In this document: one piece after another, positions 8,747 to 17,939 of the stretch | How the letters are laid out: every line of letters starts with the position of its first letter | Numbering within the stretch: position 1 is the stretch's first letter | DNA from: Thermoplasmatales archaeon | GTDB taxonomy: Archaea; Thermoplasmatota; E2; DHVEG-1 | Reading direction: 5' to 3' | DNA length: 57,883 nucleotides | Assembly (NCBI GenBank): GCA_020341795.1 | Contig: CP070836.1 | Location: forward strand, 1,150,769-1,208,651 | Translations under genes and position numbers: made by a program | Notes under the pieces: generated by a model | Seen by the model: only the letters and a program-made list of their open reading frames with translations | The model's database searches: none | Told to the model about the DNA's origin: nothing

Positions 8747-10399
8747 ATGGTTATTTCAATAGCAGGAAATAAAGAACTTAAAGCAGTTATTAGAGATTCT
8801 CTTGATTTATTTAATCTAAAAATGCTTTTATTTAATTTTTTAACGAAAATATATCAGGAAAAATCATTAAAAAAATTGAATAAAATTGCTAATAATACAA
8901 AAAAAGAAATAAAGAGTGTAGAGGAAAAAAAGAAGGTTCTTTTTAATATTGTAAATGGTTCCTACGATTTAGAGATATATAGATATGGAGCTATAGCAAA
9001 ATCTTTACAATTTAGGGGGCACTCCGTTGAAATCATGGGGTGTAATCATGGTTTAGAACTATGCACTGCATATTTTAGAATAGGACATCCACCAAATAAC
9101 TGGACTTGTAAAAACTGCTCTGATTATTTTAAGAGTTTCTGCAAGATAGTAAAATTACCTTATTCAACTTTTACTGATTATTTAACAAATGAAGAATTAA
9201 AAAAAATACAAAAAAAAATTGATACTTTAACAATTGAAGAATGTGAAAAATTAAATTACAAAACAGTAAATGTTGGAATGCATGCAAGCCTGTCTGCAAA
9301 AAGATATTTCAAAGGAATAATTCCAAAAAAAGAAGAATACGAACCAATTTTAAGATTAGAATTAAAAGCAGCGATGACAGCAGCATTGGTAGCTGAAAAA
9401 AAATATAAAAAAAATAAACCAGATGTAGTCATTTCTGGAAGTGTTTATAGCCCTTGGGCAACAGTATCTGATTATTTTAGAAATCAAGGAATTAGAGTCT
9501 GTCATAACAATTTAGGTTACCTACCTCAAACTTTGAATGTTTCGGATAGTGAAAGTTCTTTTGGAGATTTTAAAAAATACTATAAAGAGGTTAGAAGGAA
9601 AAAACCACTTAATGAAAAAGAAAAGCAAGAGTTATATTCATTTTTAACAAAAAGAAAGTCGGGAGAGGAAGGAGGTGGTGATACATATTTATTTGGTTTT
9701 AAAGAAAATTTTAAAAAACTTAATGAATATTTTGAAACTTCAAAATATGATAAAACCTACGCATTATTTCCAAATGTTCCCTGGGATGCATCACTTACAG
9801 GTGCTAACAAAGCATTTAAAGATGTATATGAATGGATTTCATATACCATTGATTTATTTGAAAAAAATCAAAATCTTCAGTTAATAGTAAAAATACATCC
9901 TGGTGAAAAACTTTCTGAATCAGAAAATACAATTTCAGATTTTATTGCTAGAAAATATAAAAATCTTTCTGATAATGTTACCATCCTTCCACCAGATACA
10001 AAAATAAGTCCATATAATCTTTTTTCAATAATTGATGCAGGAATAGTATATAATGGTACGCCAGGAATTGAAATGTCATTAGAAGGCAAACCTTCAATAA
10101 TAACTGGAATTACTCATTATAGAGGATTAGGATTTACTAATGATGTTTCTACAAAAAAAGAATATGATGAATATATTGTTAAATCAAAACTGAAAAAACC
10201 AGATACTAATCTAGCTGAAATATATTTGTATTTCTTTTTTATCAAAACATATGTTCCTATAAATTATGTTTATTTTAATAATTTCACTGATTTAGGTTGG
10301 AGAATCAAATCTCTTGATTCTTTCTATCCAGGTAGTAATAAATATCTTGATAAAATATGCGATTATATTATATATGATGGTATTTTCCAGGATTGGTAA
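8747..10399 (+). CDS. Kps-like capsule/surface polysaccharide glycosyltransferase
   Basis: The 550-residue protein has an N-terminal lysine-rich helical region (residues 1-60), then a GT-B-like core. Its C-terminal half has VKIHPGEKL, LPPDTKISPYNLF, IVYNGTPGIEMSLEGKPSI and HYRGLGF. This is the arrangement of the capsule-biosynthesis (KpsS/KpsC-like) family, whose bacterial members transfer Kdo, a nine-carbon-acid relative. It lies directly before the pseudaminic-acid genes, so it could be the pseudaminic acid transferase (inference). A cysteine-rich patch (WTCKNCSDYFKSFC, near residues 122-135) may bind metal or form a structural pair. Confidence 0.65.
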   Translation: MVISIAGNKELKAVIRDSLDLFNLKMLLFNFLTKIYQEKSLKKLNKIANNTKKEIKSVEEKKKVLFNIVNGSYDLEIYRYGAIAKSLQFRGHSVEIMGCNHGLELCTAYFRIGHPPNNWTCKNCSDYFKSFCKIVKLPYSTFTDYLTNEELKKIQKKIDTLTIEECEKLNYKTVNVGMHASLSAKRYFKGIIPKKEEYEPILRLELKAAMTAALVAEKKYKKNKPDVVISGSVYSPWATVSDYFRNQGIRVCHNNLGYLPQTLNVSDSESSFGDFKKYYKEVRRKKPLNEKEKQELYSFLTKRKSGEEGGGDTYLFGFKENFKKLNEYFETSKYDKTYALFPNVPWDASLTGANKAFKDVYEWISYTIDLFEKNQNLQLIVKIHPGEKLSESENTISDFIARKYKNLSDNVTILPPDTKISPYNLFSIIDAGIVYNGTPGIEMSLEGKPSIITGITHYRGLGFTNDVSTKKEYDEYIVKSKLKKPDTNLAEIYLYFFFIKTYVPINYVYFNNFTDLGWRIKSLDSFYPGSNKYLDKICDYIIYDGIFQDW

Positions 10400-10485
10400 A
10401 AAAATTTTAGCCGGCAAAGCTTTTAAACAGCTTTATATTTTCAACAACTTAAAATAAAAAATAAAAGTTATCGAGGGATGGTTAA

Positions 10486-11463
10486 ATGGACATATTAAAA
10501 GATAAAGTTATACTACTAACTGGTGGTACAGGATCCTTTGGAAATAAATTCACTGAAATCGTTTTAAAAAAACATAAAATAAAAGCAATTCGTATCTTTT
10601 CTCGGGGGGAAAAAAAACAATATGATATGAGCCAAAAATTTGACGATGAAAGATTAAGATTTTTTATTGGAGATGTACGTGATAAAGAAAGACTTCATAG
10701 AGCTATGACTGATGTTGATATTGTTATTCATGCAGCAGCGTTAAAACAAGTTCCAGCATGTGAATATAATCCAATTGAAGCGATACGTACTAATATTGAT
10801 GGAGCCACAAATATCATAGATGCAGCTATTGACAACGGTGTTGATAAAGTAATGGCTATTAGCACAGATAAAGCAGTTCATCCTGTAAACTTGTATGGTG
10901 CAACAAAGATGACTGCTGAAAAACTGTTTATCCAAGGTAACTCATATTCTGGTAAATCTGATACCAAGTTTAGTTGTGTAAGATATGGAAATGTTATTGG
11001 AAGTCGAGGAAGTGTAATACCCTTATTTCTTGCTCAGAAGAAAAAAGGAATACTTACAATAACTGATGTGGAGATGACCCGTTTTTTCATAAAACTTGAA
11101 CAAGGAGTTGACCTTGTAATAAAAGGTATTGATAAAATGAAAGGCGGCGAGATTTTTATCCCTAAGATTCCAAGTATGAAAATAGTTGATATAGCAAAGG
11201 CAATTGCTCCTGATGCAAAAATAAAAATTATTGGAATACGTCCTGGTGAAAAAATCCATGAAATACTTCTCACAGAGGATGAAGCAAGACATAGCAAAGA
11301 ATTTCATGATTTTTTTGTAATTGAACCAGAGCATCCTTTTTGGACAGAAGATAAGCATATTAAAGGTGGTAAAAAGCTACCTAATAATTTCCGATATACT
11401 AGTGGAAATAATACTGAATGGGTTAATAAAAAACAGTTAATGAATTTTATTAAGGAATTATAA
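10486..11463 (+). CDS. pseB: UDP-GlcNAc 4,6-dehydratase (inverting), PseB
   Basis: This is the first step of pseudaminic acid synthesis: C4 oxidation, C6 dehydration and C5 epimerisation of UDP-GlcNAc. NADP-binding loop TGGTGSFG is at residues 12-19. The active-site stretch STDKAVHPVNLYGATK (126-141) holds Lys129, Tyr137 and Lys141, matching the PseB family. RYGNVIGSRGSVIPLF is the substrate-side signature. The ribosome site GAGGGATGG is close to the ATG. The TAA stop overlaps the pseC ATG by one base (TAATG), giving tight coupling. Length (325) is normal for PseB. Confidence 0.92.
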   Translation: MDILKDKVILLTGGTGSFGNKFTEIVLKKHKIKAIRIFSRGEKKQYDMSQKFDDERLRFFIGDVRDKERLHRAMTDVDIVIHAAALKQVPACEYNPIEAIRTNIDGATNIIDAAIDNGVDKVMAISTDKAVHPVNLYGATKMTAEKLFIQGNSYSGKSDTKFSCVRYGNVIGSRGSVIPLFLAQKKKGILTITDVEMTRFFIKLEQGVDLVIKGIDKMKGGEIFIPKIPSMKIVDIAKAIAPDAKIKIIGIRPGEKIHEILLTEDEARHSKEFHDFFVIEPEHPFWTEDKHIKGGKKLPNNFRYTSGNNTEWVNKKQLMNFIKEL

Positions 11464-12659
11464 TGTCCGAGACTCTTGCAATAAATGGTGGAAATCCTGT
11501 TAGAAAAAATTTTTTACCCTACAGTCAACAATGGATAGATGAAGAAGATATTAAGGCTGTAAATGATGCGTTAAAATCTGATTGGATAACTCAAGGACCA
11601 AAAATAGTTGAATTTGAAAAACTTGTATCCAAATTTTGCAATGTTAAATATGCTGTTGCTTTTTCATCGGGGACAACAGCCCTTCATGCGGCAGCATATT
11701 CAGCTGGAATTTTAAAAGGTGATGAAGCAATTACATCACCTATTACATTTGCAGCTAGTGCTAACTGTGTGTTGTATCAAGGTGGAAATGTTGTATTTGC
11801 AGATATAAAAAAAGACACTTACAATATTGATCCTATTGAAATTAAGAAAAAAATAAGCTCTAAAACAAAAGTTTTAATACCAGTAGATTACACTGGACAG
11901 CCTTGTGATATTGATGAGATAAATGATATTGCTGAAAAAAATAATTTAATTGTTATTGAAGATGCATCACATGCTATTGGTGCTGAATACAAAGATAAAA
12001 AAGTTGGTGGTCTTTCGGATTTATCAGTTTTCAGTTTTCACCCAGTTAAACATATTACTACTGGAGAAGGAGGGATGGTAATTACAAATAATAAAGAGCT
12101 TTTTGAAAAACTTCAGATTTTCAGAACTCATGGAATTACAAAGGATCCGGAAAAAATGAAACATAATGAAGGGGGATGGTACTATGAAATGCAACATCTA
12201 GGTTATAATTATAGAATTACTGATTTTCAATGTGCACTTGGTATTAGTCAGTTTAAAAAACTTAATCGTTTTGTGAAAAGAAGAAGAGACATTGTTAAAA
12301 AATATAACAAAGCTTTTGATCAATCCAAAGAAATAACTATACCATATGAAAAACCAGATGTTAAATCATCATATCATCTTTATATGATTCAGCTTGATTT
12401 TGAAATGTTAAAAGTTAATCGAAGGAAAATATTTGATGCGCTCAGAGCAGAAAATATTGGAGTTCACGTACATTATATACCTGTGCATTTACAACCATAT
12501 TACAAACAGATGTTTGGATATAAAAAAGGTGATTATCCAAATGCTGAAGAGTATTACAGTAATGCATTAACTCTTCCACTTTTCCCAAAAATGAAAGATT
12601 CGGATGTTGATGATGTAATAAATGCACTTGATAAAGTTATTAATTTTTACCGAAAATAA
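11463..12659 (+). CDS. pseC: UDP-4-amino-4,6-dideoxy-AltNAc aminotransferase, PseC
   Basis: This DegT-family PLP enzyme aminates C4 of the PseB product. The PLP Lys196 lies in FSFHPVKHITTGEGG, the form of this motif typical of PseC. VIEDASHAIGA supplies the aspartate that contacts the pyridine nitrogen, and SSGTTALHAA at about 69-78 the phosphate cup. Length (398) fits the family. It is fused by a one-base overlap to pseB. The next gene begins 18 nt later. Confidence 0.92.
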   Translation: MSETLAINGGNPVRKNFLPYSQQWIDEEDIKAVNDALKSDWITQGPKIVEFEKLVSKFCNVKYAVAFSSGTTALHAAAYSAGILKGDEAITSPITFAASANCVLYQGGNVVFADIKKDTYNIDPIEIKKKISSKTKVLIPVDYTGQPCDIDEINDIAEKNNLIVIEDASHAIGAEYKDKKVGGLSDLSVFSFHPVKHITTGEGGMVITNNKELFEKLQIFRTHGITKDPEKMKHNEGGWYYEMQHLGYNYRITDFQCALGISQFKKLNRFVKRRRDIVKKYNKAFDQSKEITIPYEKPDVKSSYHLYMIQLDFEMLKVNRRKIFDALRAENIGVHVHYIPVHLQPYYKQMFGYKKGDYPNAEEYYSNALTLPLFPKMKDSDVDDVINALDKVINFYRK

Positions 12660-12677
12660 TAAGGATTTAATGGTAAA

Positions 12678-13433
12678 ATGAATGTTGTAGCTATTATTCA
12701 AGCTCGAATGGGATCCACTCGTCTTCCAGAAAAAGCTTTAAAAAAGATACATGGTAAAACTATATTATGGCATATAATTAATCGGATTAATCACTCTAAG
12801 TTTATAGATGATGTTATCATTGCTTGCACTATAAACAATGAGGATAAAGCAATTGAGGATTTTGCTAAAAAAAATTTTATTAAGGTTTATCGTGGGAGTG
12901 TTGACGATATTGTTGACAGGTTTTATAATGCTGCAAAGAAAGTAGATGCAGATATAATTATTAGGTTATGGGGAGATTGTCCACTAGTTGATCCAGAGTT
13001 GATTGATAAAGCATTAAAGGTGTTTATTGAAAAAGGACTTGATTATTCAAATAATTTTAATCCTCCATCATATCCAGCTGGTTTAAACTTTGAAATCTAT
13101 AGTATTAAAACATTAGAAACAATATTGATTAACACAAAAGATCCCTTTTTTAGGGAATATCCTTTTGAATATGTTTATGCTTTTGAAAAATCCTTTAAAA
13201 CTTATTATGCTAAAAACAAAAAAAATCTCTCAAGCATTAATCTTACTGTTGATTATCAACAGGATTTCGAGTTGATTTCAAAGATATTTGAAAAATTATC
13301 AAAAAAAGATGAAATTTTTTATCTTGATGATATTGTAAATTTGATCAATAAAAATCCAGAATTACAATCTTTAAATATAGATTTAAAAAGAAATATTGAA
13401 TATGAACGCGATAAAAAAAAAAGACAAACATAG
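12678..13433 (+). CDS. spsF: SpsF-type cytidylyltransferase (likely CMP-pseudaminic acid synthetase role)
   Basis: The 251-residue nucleotidyltransferase starts VAIIQARMGSTRLPEKAL, the CTP-binding signature of the SpsF/NeuA-like group, and has WGDCPLVDPELID near residue 100 for metal binding. Classical PseF enzymes belong to a neighbouring family, so the activated sugar is inferred from position: it directly follows pseB-pseC and precedes pseG-pseI. It would convert the free nonulosonic acid to its CMP form for transfer. No other CMP-sugar synthetase is visible in the window. Confidence 0.75.
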   Translation: MNVVAIIQARMGSTRLPEKALKKIHGKTILWHIINRINHSKFIDDVIIACTINNEDKAIEDFAKKNFIKVYRGSVDDIVDRFYNAAKKVDADIIIRLWGDCPLVDPELIDKALKVFIEKGLDYSNNFNPPSYPAGLNFEIYSIKTLETILINTKDPFFREYPFEYVYAFEKSFKTYYAKNKKNLSSINLTVDYQQDFELISKIFEKLSKKDEIFYLDDIVNLINKNPELQSLNIDLKRNIEYERDKKKRQT

Positions 13434-13495
13434 AAATATTTTAATAGAAGACCTTAAAAAATAAGAATATATTCCGTTTTTCATCTTACACTATA

Positions 13496-13510
13496 GGAGG
13501 CGAGATTATT
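13496..13510 (+). promoter_or_regulatory. GGAGG ribosome site followed by ATT start codons
   Basis: GGAGG (13496-13500) is followed by CGAG and then ATT ATT. The reading frame of the amidotransferase is open from 13448 with no ATG, GTG or TTG until 13565. The ATT at 13508 is 7 nt from the ribosome site and is the best start. The ATG at 13565 would remove half of a zinc ribbon. Confidence 0.6.
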
Positions 13511-14665
13511 ACTTCTAATGGAAAACCACTATATGAAGATATAAATTATTGTCTTAGATGCTGTATGCCTGAAACAAATGAAGGCATAAAATTTGATGAC
13601 ATGGGGATATGCCAAGCCTGTCAATCACTAGAAGTTAAAATGCATATCGACTGGAAAAGCCGTCAAAAACAACTTGAAGAAATTTTAGATAAATATCGTG
13701 ATAAAGATGGTACCAACTATGATTGTATGGTACCTATAAGCGGAGGGAAAGACAGTGCTTTTCAATTACATGTTATAAAAAATATTTACAAAATGAAACC
13801 ACTTGCTGTGACTTTCAATCATAACTGGTATAGTGAAACTGGTAAATTTAATCTATGGAATATACTTGAAAAATTAAATATCGACCATATAATGTTTACA
13901 CCAAACAGAGAAATCGTTAACAAACTTGCAAAATACTCGTTAAAACAAATTGGTGATACATGCTGGCACTGTCATGCAGGTGTTGGAGCATTTGTTTTAC
14001 AGATTGCTTGTAAATTTAAAATTCCCTTAATTGTCTGGGGTGAATCTGTTTCAGAAGAATCAGGACGTTCTTCACATAAAGAACCAATAAAATATGATCG
14101 TGATACTTTTACTAAAATATCTGCAAAGGTTTACCCTGAGCAAATGGTCAATGATGAAATCAGTGCAAAGGATCTAAGACCTTTCGAACTGCCTAGCTAT
14201 GAGGATGTAGAAAAAGCAGGTATCATTGGTATCTATCTTTCAGATTACATGTTTTGGGATGCTGAACGTCAAGTTGAGTTTCTAAAAAAAGAATACGGTT
14301 GGAGAGAAGACAATGTCGAAGGAACTTATAAGGGATACAAGAGTGTTGAATGCATAATGCCAGGTATGCATGACTATACAAAGTTTTTAAAACGTGGATT
14401 TGGTCGTTCAACTGATCATGTATCGCAGGATACACGAGTTGGCCTTATGACTCGTGAGGAAGGTTTTGATATTATAAAAAAACATGACCCAAAAAGACCT
14501 GAAATATATGATTATTACTTGAAAATAACTGGATTAACTGATAAAGAATTTTACAAAATAATGGAGAATCATCGTTTCAAGGTTACAAAGAAACTACCAA
14601 GATTTAAAGACGATCCATATATCAAAAAAGATCTTCCAAAGAACTGGAATGGAGGAAAGAAATAA
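13508..14665 (+). CDS. pseA: PseA/WbpG-family N-acetyl-sugar amidotransferase
   Basis: This ATP-dependent PP-loop enzyme of the WbpG/PseA/AglX group converts an N-acetyl into an acetamidino group. The PP-loop is PISGGKDSAF. With the ATT start at 13508 the protein has 385 residues and a complete N-terminal zinc ribbon, Cys15/Cys18 and Cys35/Cys38; starting at the ATG at 13565 deletes the first pair. GDTCWHCHAGV and GESVSEESGR are further family motifs. Known partners are HisH/HisF-like subunits, which are absent here. Instead an amidase gene overlaps the stop by one base. In Campylobacter PseA acts on pseudaminic acid; the same substrate is inferred from the surrounding pse genes. Confidence 0.8.
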   Translation: MTSNGKPLYEDINYCLRCCMPETNEGIKFDDMGICQACQSLEVKMHIDWKSRQKQLEEILDKYRDKDGTNYDCMVPISGGKDSAFQLHVIKNIYKMKPLAVTFNHNWYSETGKFNLWNILEKLNIDHIMFTPNREIVNKLAKYSLKQIGDTCWHCHAGVGAFVLQIACKFKIPLIVWGESVSEESGRSSHKEPIKYDRDTFTKISAKVYPEQMVNDEISAKDLRPFELPSYEDVEKAGIIGIYLSDYMFWDAERQVEFLKKEYGWREDNVEGTYKGYKSVECIMPGMHDYTKFLKRGFGRSTDHVSQDTRVGLMTREEGFDIIKKHDPKRPEIYDYYLKITGLTDKEFYKIMENHRFKVTKKLPRFKDDPYIKKDLPKNWNGGKK

Positions 14666-16050
14666 TGCATAACCTCCATAAACTTACAGCAACAGATGCA
14701 GTGAATAAAATAAAATGTGGAAAAACAACTTGTATTGATCTTGCAAAGGATTGCCTCGATCATATTAACAATATCGATAAATTTGTTCATGCTTGGGTTT
14801 TAATCAATAAAGATTATGTATTTAAAAAGGCAAAAGAAATAGATGATAAAATTAAAAATGGTATAAATCCTGGTTTTTTACCTGGTATCCCAATTGGTGT
14901 CAAAGATAATTTTAACACCCATGTGCTTCCTACTCAGATGGGTAGCAGTCTCTGGTCAGGTTTCACACCGGAAAATGATGCTCGTGCGATTTTTAATCTT
15001 CGAATGAATGGAGCAATTGTCATGGGTAAAACCGTTACTGCAGAATTTGCAGTACATACTCCAAATGGTACAATTAATCCTCATAACTCTAATCATATAA
15101 CAGGTACATCCTCAAGTGGTTCTGCTGCAGCAGTTGCTACATTTATGGTACCTATTGCTCTTGCATCTCAAACCGCTGGTTCAATTATACGTCCTTCTAG
15201 TTTTTGCGGTGTTTATGGTTTTAAACCATCATTTGGTATTGTTCCACGGACAGGTATTTTAAAAACAACAGATAGCCTTGATACAGTTGGTTTAATGGCT
15301 CGTAATAATGAAGATGTAAGACTTGCATTTGACTCTCTACGTGAATATGGGGCCGATTATCCTTATATCTATCAATATCTTGAGGATCCTAAGAGGCAAA
15401 CTCGGACTAATAGACCTTGGAGGATAGCACTTATAAAAACACCTGTTAGAGAAAATGAATCACCTGCGGTTAAACAAGCATTAAATAAATTTGCTAACGA
15501 TATAATTTATAATAACATCTTAGTTGAAGAAGTAGAATTACCCTCTGAAGTTAATAAAGCACATGATGTTCATAAAACGATTTATGATAAAACGCTTTCA
15601 TATTATTTTCAATCTGAATTTGCAAAAAATAAAGATGAAATCAGCGATATAATGCTTGAGCTTATAAATCATGGAAGAACAATTACTCTTAATGATTATA
15701 AAAATGCGTTAAAAGAGCAATATAAAATTAGTAAGGTTTTAGATGGTTTTTTTGAAAAACATGATATAATATTAGTACCATCGACTTCTACACCAGCACC
15801 TAAACTTGGGGAAAAAGAAAAACCTGATACTAGTCTTATTTGGACGTTTTGTGGAAATCCTACATTGAGTGTTCCTCAGTTTAAAACATCTGACGAGCTT
15901 CCATATGGTCTGCAAGTTGTTGCTAGAAAATATAATGATTACCTGCTACTAAACTTTGTGGACATGTTAAGGGAGGAGCATCATATAATTAAGGATATTA
16001 CTATGATGCCAAAATATTTAGAGAAATCATTAAAAGTAACAGCAGGTTAA
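14665..16050 (+). CDS. Amidase-signature enzyme (GatA-like), coupled to the amidotransferase
   Basis: The 461-residue protein carries the whole Ser-cisSer-Lys triad: Lys80 in GIPIGVKDNF, Ser149 in GTSSSGSAA and nucleophile Ser173 in QTAGSIIRP, with the spacing of the family. It is cytoplasmic. The ATG overlaps the amidotransferase TAA by one base (TAATG), so the two proteins are made together. GatA releases ammonia for its partner in GatCAB. By analogy this amidase could feed ammonia to the PP-loop enzyme in place of HisH (inference). No GatB or GatC is nearby, so it is not the tRNA amidotransferase. A stand-alone amide hydrolase is the alternative. Confidence 0.85.
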   Translation: MHNLHKLTATDAVNKIKCGKTTCIDLAKDCLDHINNIDKFVHAWVLINKDYVFKKAKEIDDKIKNGINPGFLPGIPIGVKDNFNTHVLPTQMGSSLWSGFTPENDARAIFNLRMNGAIVMGKTVTAEFAVHTPNGTINPHNSNHITGTSSSGSAAAVATFMVPIALASQTAGSIIRPSSFCGVYGFKPSFGIVPRTGILKTTDSLDTVGLMARNNEDVRLAFDSLREYGADYPYIYQYLEDPKRQTRTNRPWRIALIKTPVRENESPAVKQALNKFANDIIYNNILVEEVELPSEVNKAHDVHKTIYDKTLSYYFQSEFAKNKDEISDIMLELINHGRTITLNDYKNALKEQYKISKVLDGFFEKHDIILVPSTSTPAPKLGEKEKPDTSLIWTFCGNPTLSVPQFKTSDELPYGLQVVARKYNDYLLLNFVDMLREEHHIIKDITMMPKYLEKSLKVTAG

Positions 16051-16136
16051 AAATATAAGAAATTTTATTTTTATTAATTCCTCCGTCTCTTTATTTAATT
16101 ACACAATTTTCTCTAATATTACTGATTTCAATATTT

Positions 16137-16246
16137 TTAATTTGATGGTTACTGCCAGATTGGCAGATGTCAATGGATGAAAAATATTTTTTATTTTGTA
16201 ATAGAAAGCATATAAATAAAAGATTAATTATTACCCATCAAATTAA
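16137..16246. repeat. 12-bp inverted repeat plus short hairpin in a 236-bp gap
   Basis: TTAATTTGATGG (16137-16148) and CCATCAAATTAA (16235-16246) are perfect inverted copies 86 nt apart. Between them CTGCCA GAT TGGCAG (16152-16166) forms a tight 6-bp hairpin. The region lies between the amidase stop and the acetyltransferase start and contains no convincing gene. It could be a structured leader or the ends of a lost small element. Confidence 0.35.
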
Positions 16247-16286
16247 GCTGGGTTATAAAAATAAGATTAATTTGAGGATGATGGTA

Positions 16287-16850
16287 ATGAATAAACCTTT
16301 CATCGAAGGAGATAACTTCTATCTTAGAGCGATAAAAAAAGAAGATCTTACAGGCAATATGGCTAACTGGGCAAATGATCCAAAAGTTACTAAATTTATG
16401 GTTATGGGTACAGTACCAGGATCTGGCTCAATATATTGCTCATGGGAAAGCCTAGAGGTCGAATTTGAAAGACTTCAGAAAAGTAAAAATGATGTAATCT
16501 TTGCAATAATAGATAAAAAAACAGACGAGATGATAGGTAATGCAGGTCTTTATGAGATTAATTGGCTTGCTAGACATGCAGAACTTAGAATTATAATAGG
16601 TGAAAAAAAATATTGGGGTAAAGATCTTGGCCCAAAAGTTACAGCAGCAATTGTTAAATATGGTTTTGAAAAACTTAACCTTCACAAGATATATCTTGGT
16701 TGCAATGCAGATGACAAAAGAGCAAATAGATGCTATGAAAAAGTAGGATTCAAAAAAGAAGGAACTATCCGAGATTATCACTTTAGAAATGGAAAATACT
16801 ATAATGCAAATATTTACTCAATACTACGATATGAGTTCAAAGAGAAATAA
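16287..16850 (+). CDS. GNAT-family N-acetyltransferase (RimJ/RimL-like)
   Basis: This protein has YLRAIKKEDL at the N-terminus, a central beta-bulge strand AELRIIIGEKKYWGKDLGPKV with the acetyl-CoA pyrophosphate loop, and the closing CYEKVGFKKEGTIRD motif. I chose ATG 16287 (187 residues) because GAGG lies 9 nt upstream and homology begins there; the frame is open to an ATG at 16167 but that extension looks non-coding. It may acetylate an amino sugar made by the adjacent Gfo/Idh-DegT pair. A second, more PseH-like GNAT lies at 21,709. Confidence 0.75.
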   Translation: MNKPFIEGDNFYLRAIKKEDLTGNMANWANDPKVTKFMVMGTVPGSGSIYCSWESLEVEFERLQKSKNDVIFAIIDKKTDEMIGNAGLYEINWLARHAELRIIIGEKKYWGKDLGPKVTAAIVKYGFEKLNLHKIYLGCNADDKRANRCYEKVGFKKEGTIRDYHFRNGKYYNANIYSILRYEFKEK

Positions 16851-16896
16851 AAATTCAGGTTAAAATTTAGTTTTCTTTAGGAGGAAAAAACAATTT

Positions 16897-17934
16897 ATGA
16901 CATATAAAGCAGCAATCATTGGTTGTGGAAGAATTGGCTGCAGTTTTGATGATGATCCTAAAAGAAAATATATTTCCACACATGCAGGAGCATATACAAA
17001 AGTAATAGATACAAAACTTGTTGCTCTTGTTGACAAAGATGAAAAACTTCTAAACAAGTACAAAAAAAAATTCAACGTTTCCTCAATTTATACTAATTAT
17101 GTTAAAATGCTGAAACAGATAAAACCAGATATTATCAGTATATGCACTTGGGATAATACTCATTATGAAATTACAAAAAAAGCAGTAGAAAATAACGTCA
17201 AAGCAATCTTTTGTGAAAAACCAATTGCAAGTAAACTTAAAGATGCAAAGGAAATGATTAAAATTTGTAATAAAAATAAAGTTGTACTAATGATTGATCA
17301 CCAGAGACGCTTTTGCAAGTTTCACCAAACTGTGAAAAAAATGATAGATAAAGGTAAACTTGGAGAAATACAGCAAGTATCATTTTACTATACAGCAGGT
17401 ATAGCAAATTCCGGTTCGCACATGTTTGATCTTCTAAGGTTTTTCTTTGGAGATGTTGATTGGGTAAGTGCAACAAAAAGTAAGAATCTATCACCAAACA
17501 AAAATGATCCAAATTTTGATGGAATGATGGAATTTAAAAATGGAATATTTTGTACAATTCAAGCATGCGATGTAAACAAATTTTTAGTATTCGACATGGA
17601 CATAATAGGTAGTAACAGTCGTTTTAAACTTACACATAGCGGTTTTGACTACGAATATGACATAGTAAAAGATAGTCATCAATTCTCAGGATACAAAGAA
17701 TTATACACAAGTGAAAAAAAACCAATTGATAAAAAAATAATAAGACAACCAATGCTTGATGGAGTAAAACACTTAGTAAATTGTTTAAAAAACAATGAAA
17801 AACCAATCAGCAGTGGTGAAGATGGATTAAGATCATTAGAATTAATATGTGCATTTCATGAATCAGCAAAAAAAGATAATAAAAAAATAAATTTGCCATT
17901 AAAAACAACATCAATTGAAATTAAATCGAGGTAA
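16897..17934 (+). CDS. Gfo/Idh/MocA-family sugar oxidoreductase
   Basis: The 345-residue protein has Rossmann loop IIGCGRIG (residues 7-14) and EKP at 107-109 with the catalytic lysine. It also has a SGSHMFDLLRFFFGD segment typical of the C-terminal half. The AGGAGG ribosome site precedes the ATG. It sits 5 nt before a DegT aminotransferase, repeating the layout at the left edge of the window, which suggests sequential oxidation and amination of a second sugar. It is divergent from the copy at 394, so this is not a recent duplication. Confidence 0.85.
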   Translation: MTYKAAIIGCGRIGCSFDDDPKRKYISTHAGAYTKVIDTKLVALVDKDEKLLNKYKKKFNVSSIYTNYVKMLKQIKPDIISICTWDNTHYEITKKAVENNVKAIFCEKPIASKLKDAKEMIKICNKNKVVLMIDHQRRFCKFHQTVKKMIDKGKLGEIQQVSFYYTAGIANSGSHMFDLLRFFFGDVDWVSATKSKNLSPNKNDPNFDGMMEFKNGIFCTIQACDVNKFLVFDMDIIGSNSRFKLTHSGFDYEYDIVKDSHQFSGYKELYTSEKKPIDKKIIRQPMLDGVKHLVNCLKNNEKPISSGEDGLRSLELICAFHESAKKDNKKINLPLKTTSIEIKSR

Positions 17935-17939
17935 CATAA

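Noticed and set aside
14665-16050. GatA subunit of the tRNA amidotransferase
   Set aside because: No gatB or gatC is nearby, the glutaminase-type GGSIRQP wording is replaced by AGSIIRP, and the gene is coupled to a sugar amidotransferase.
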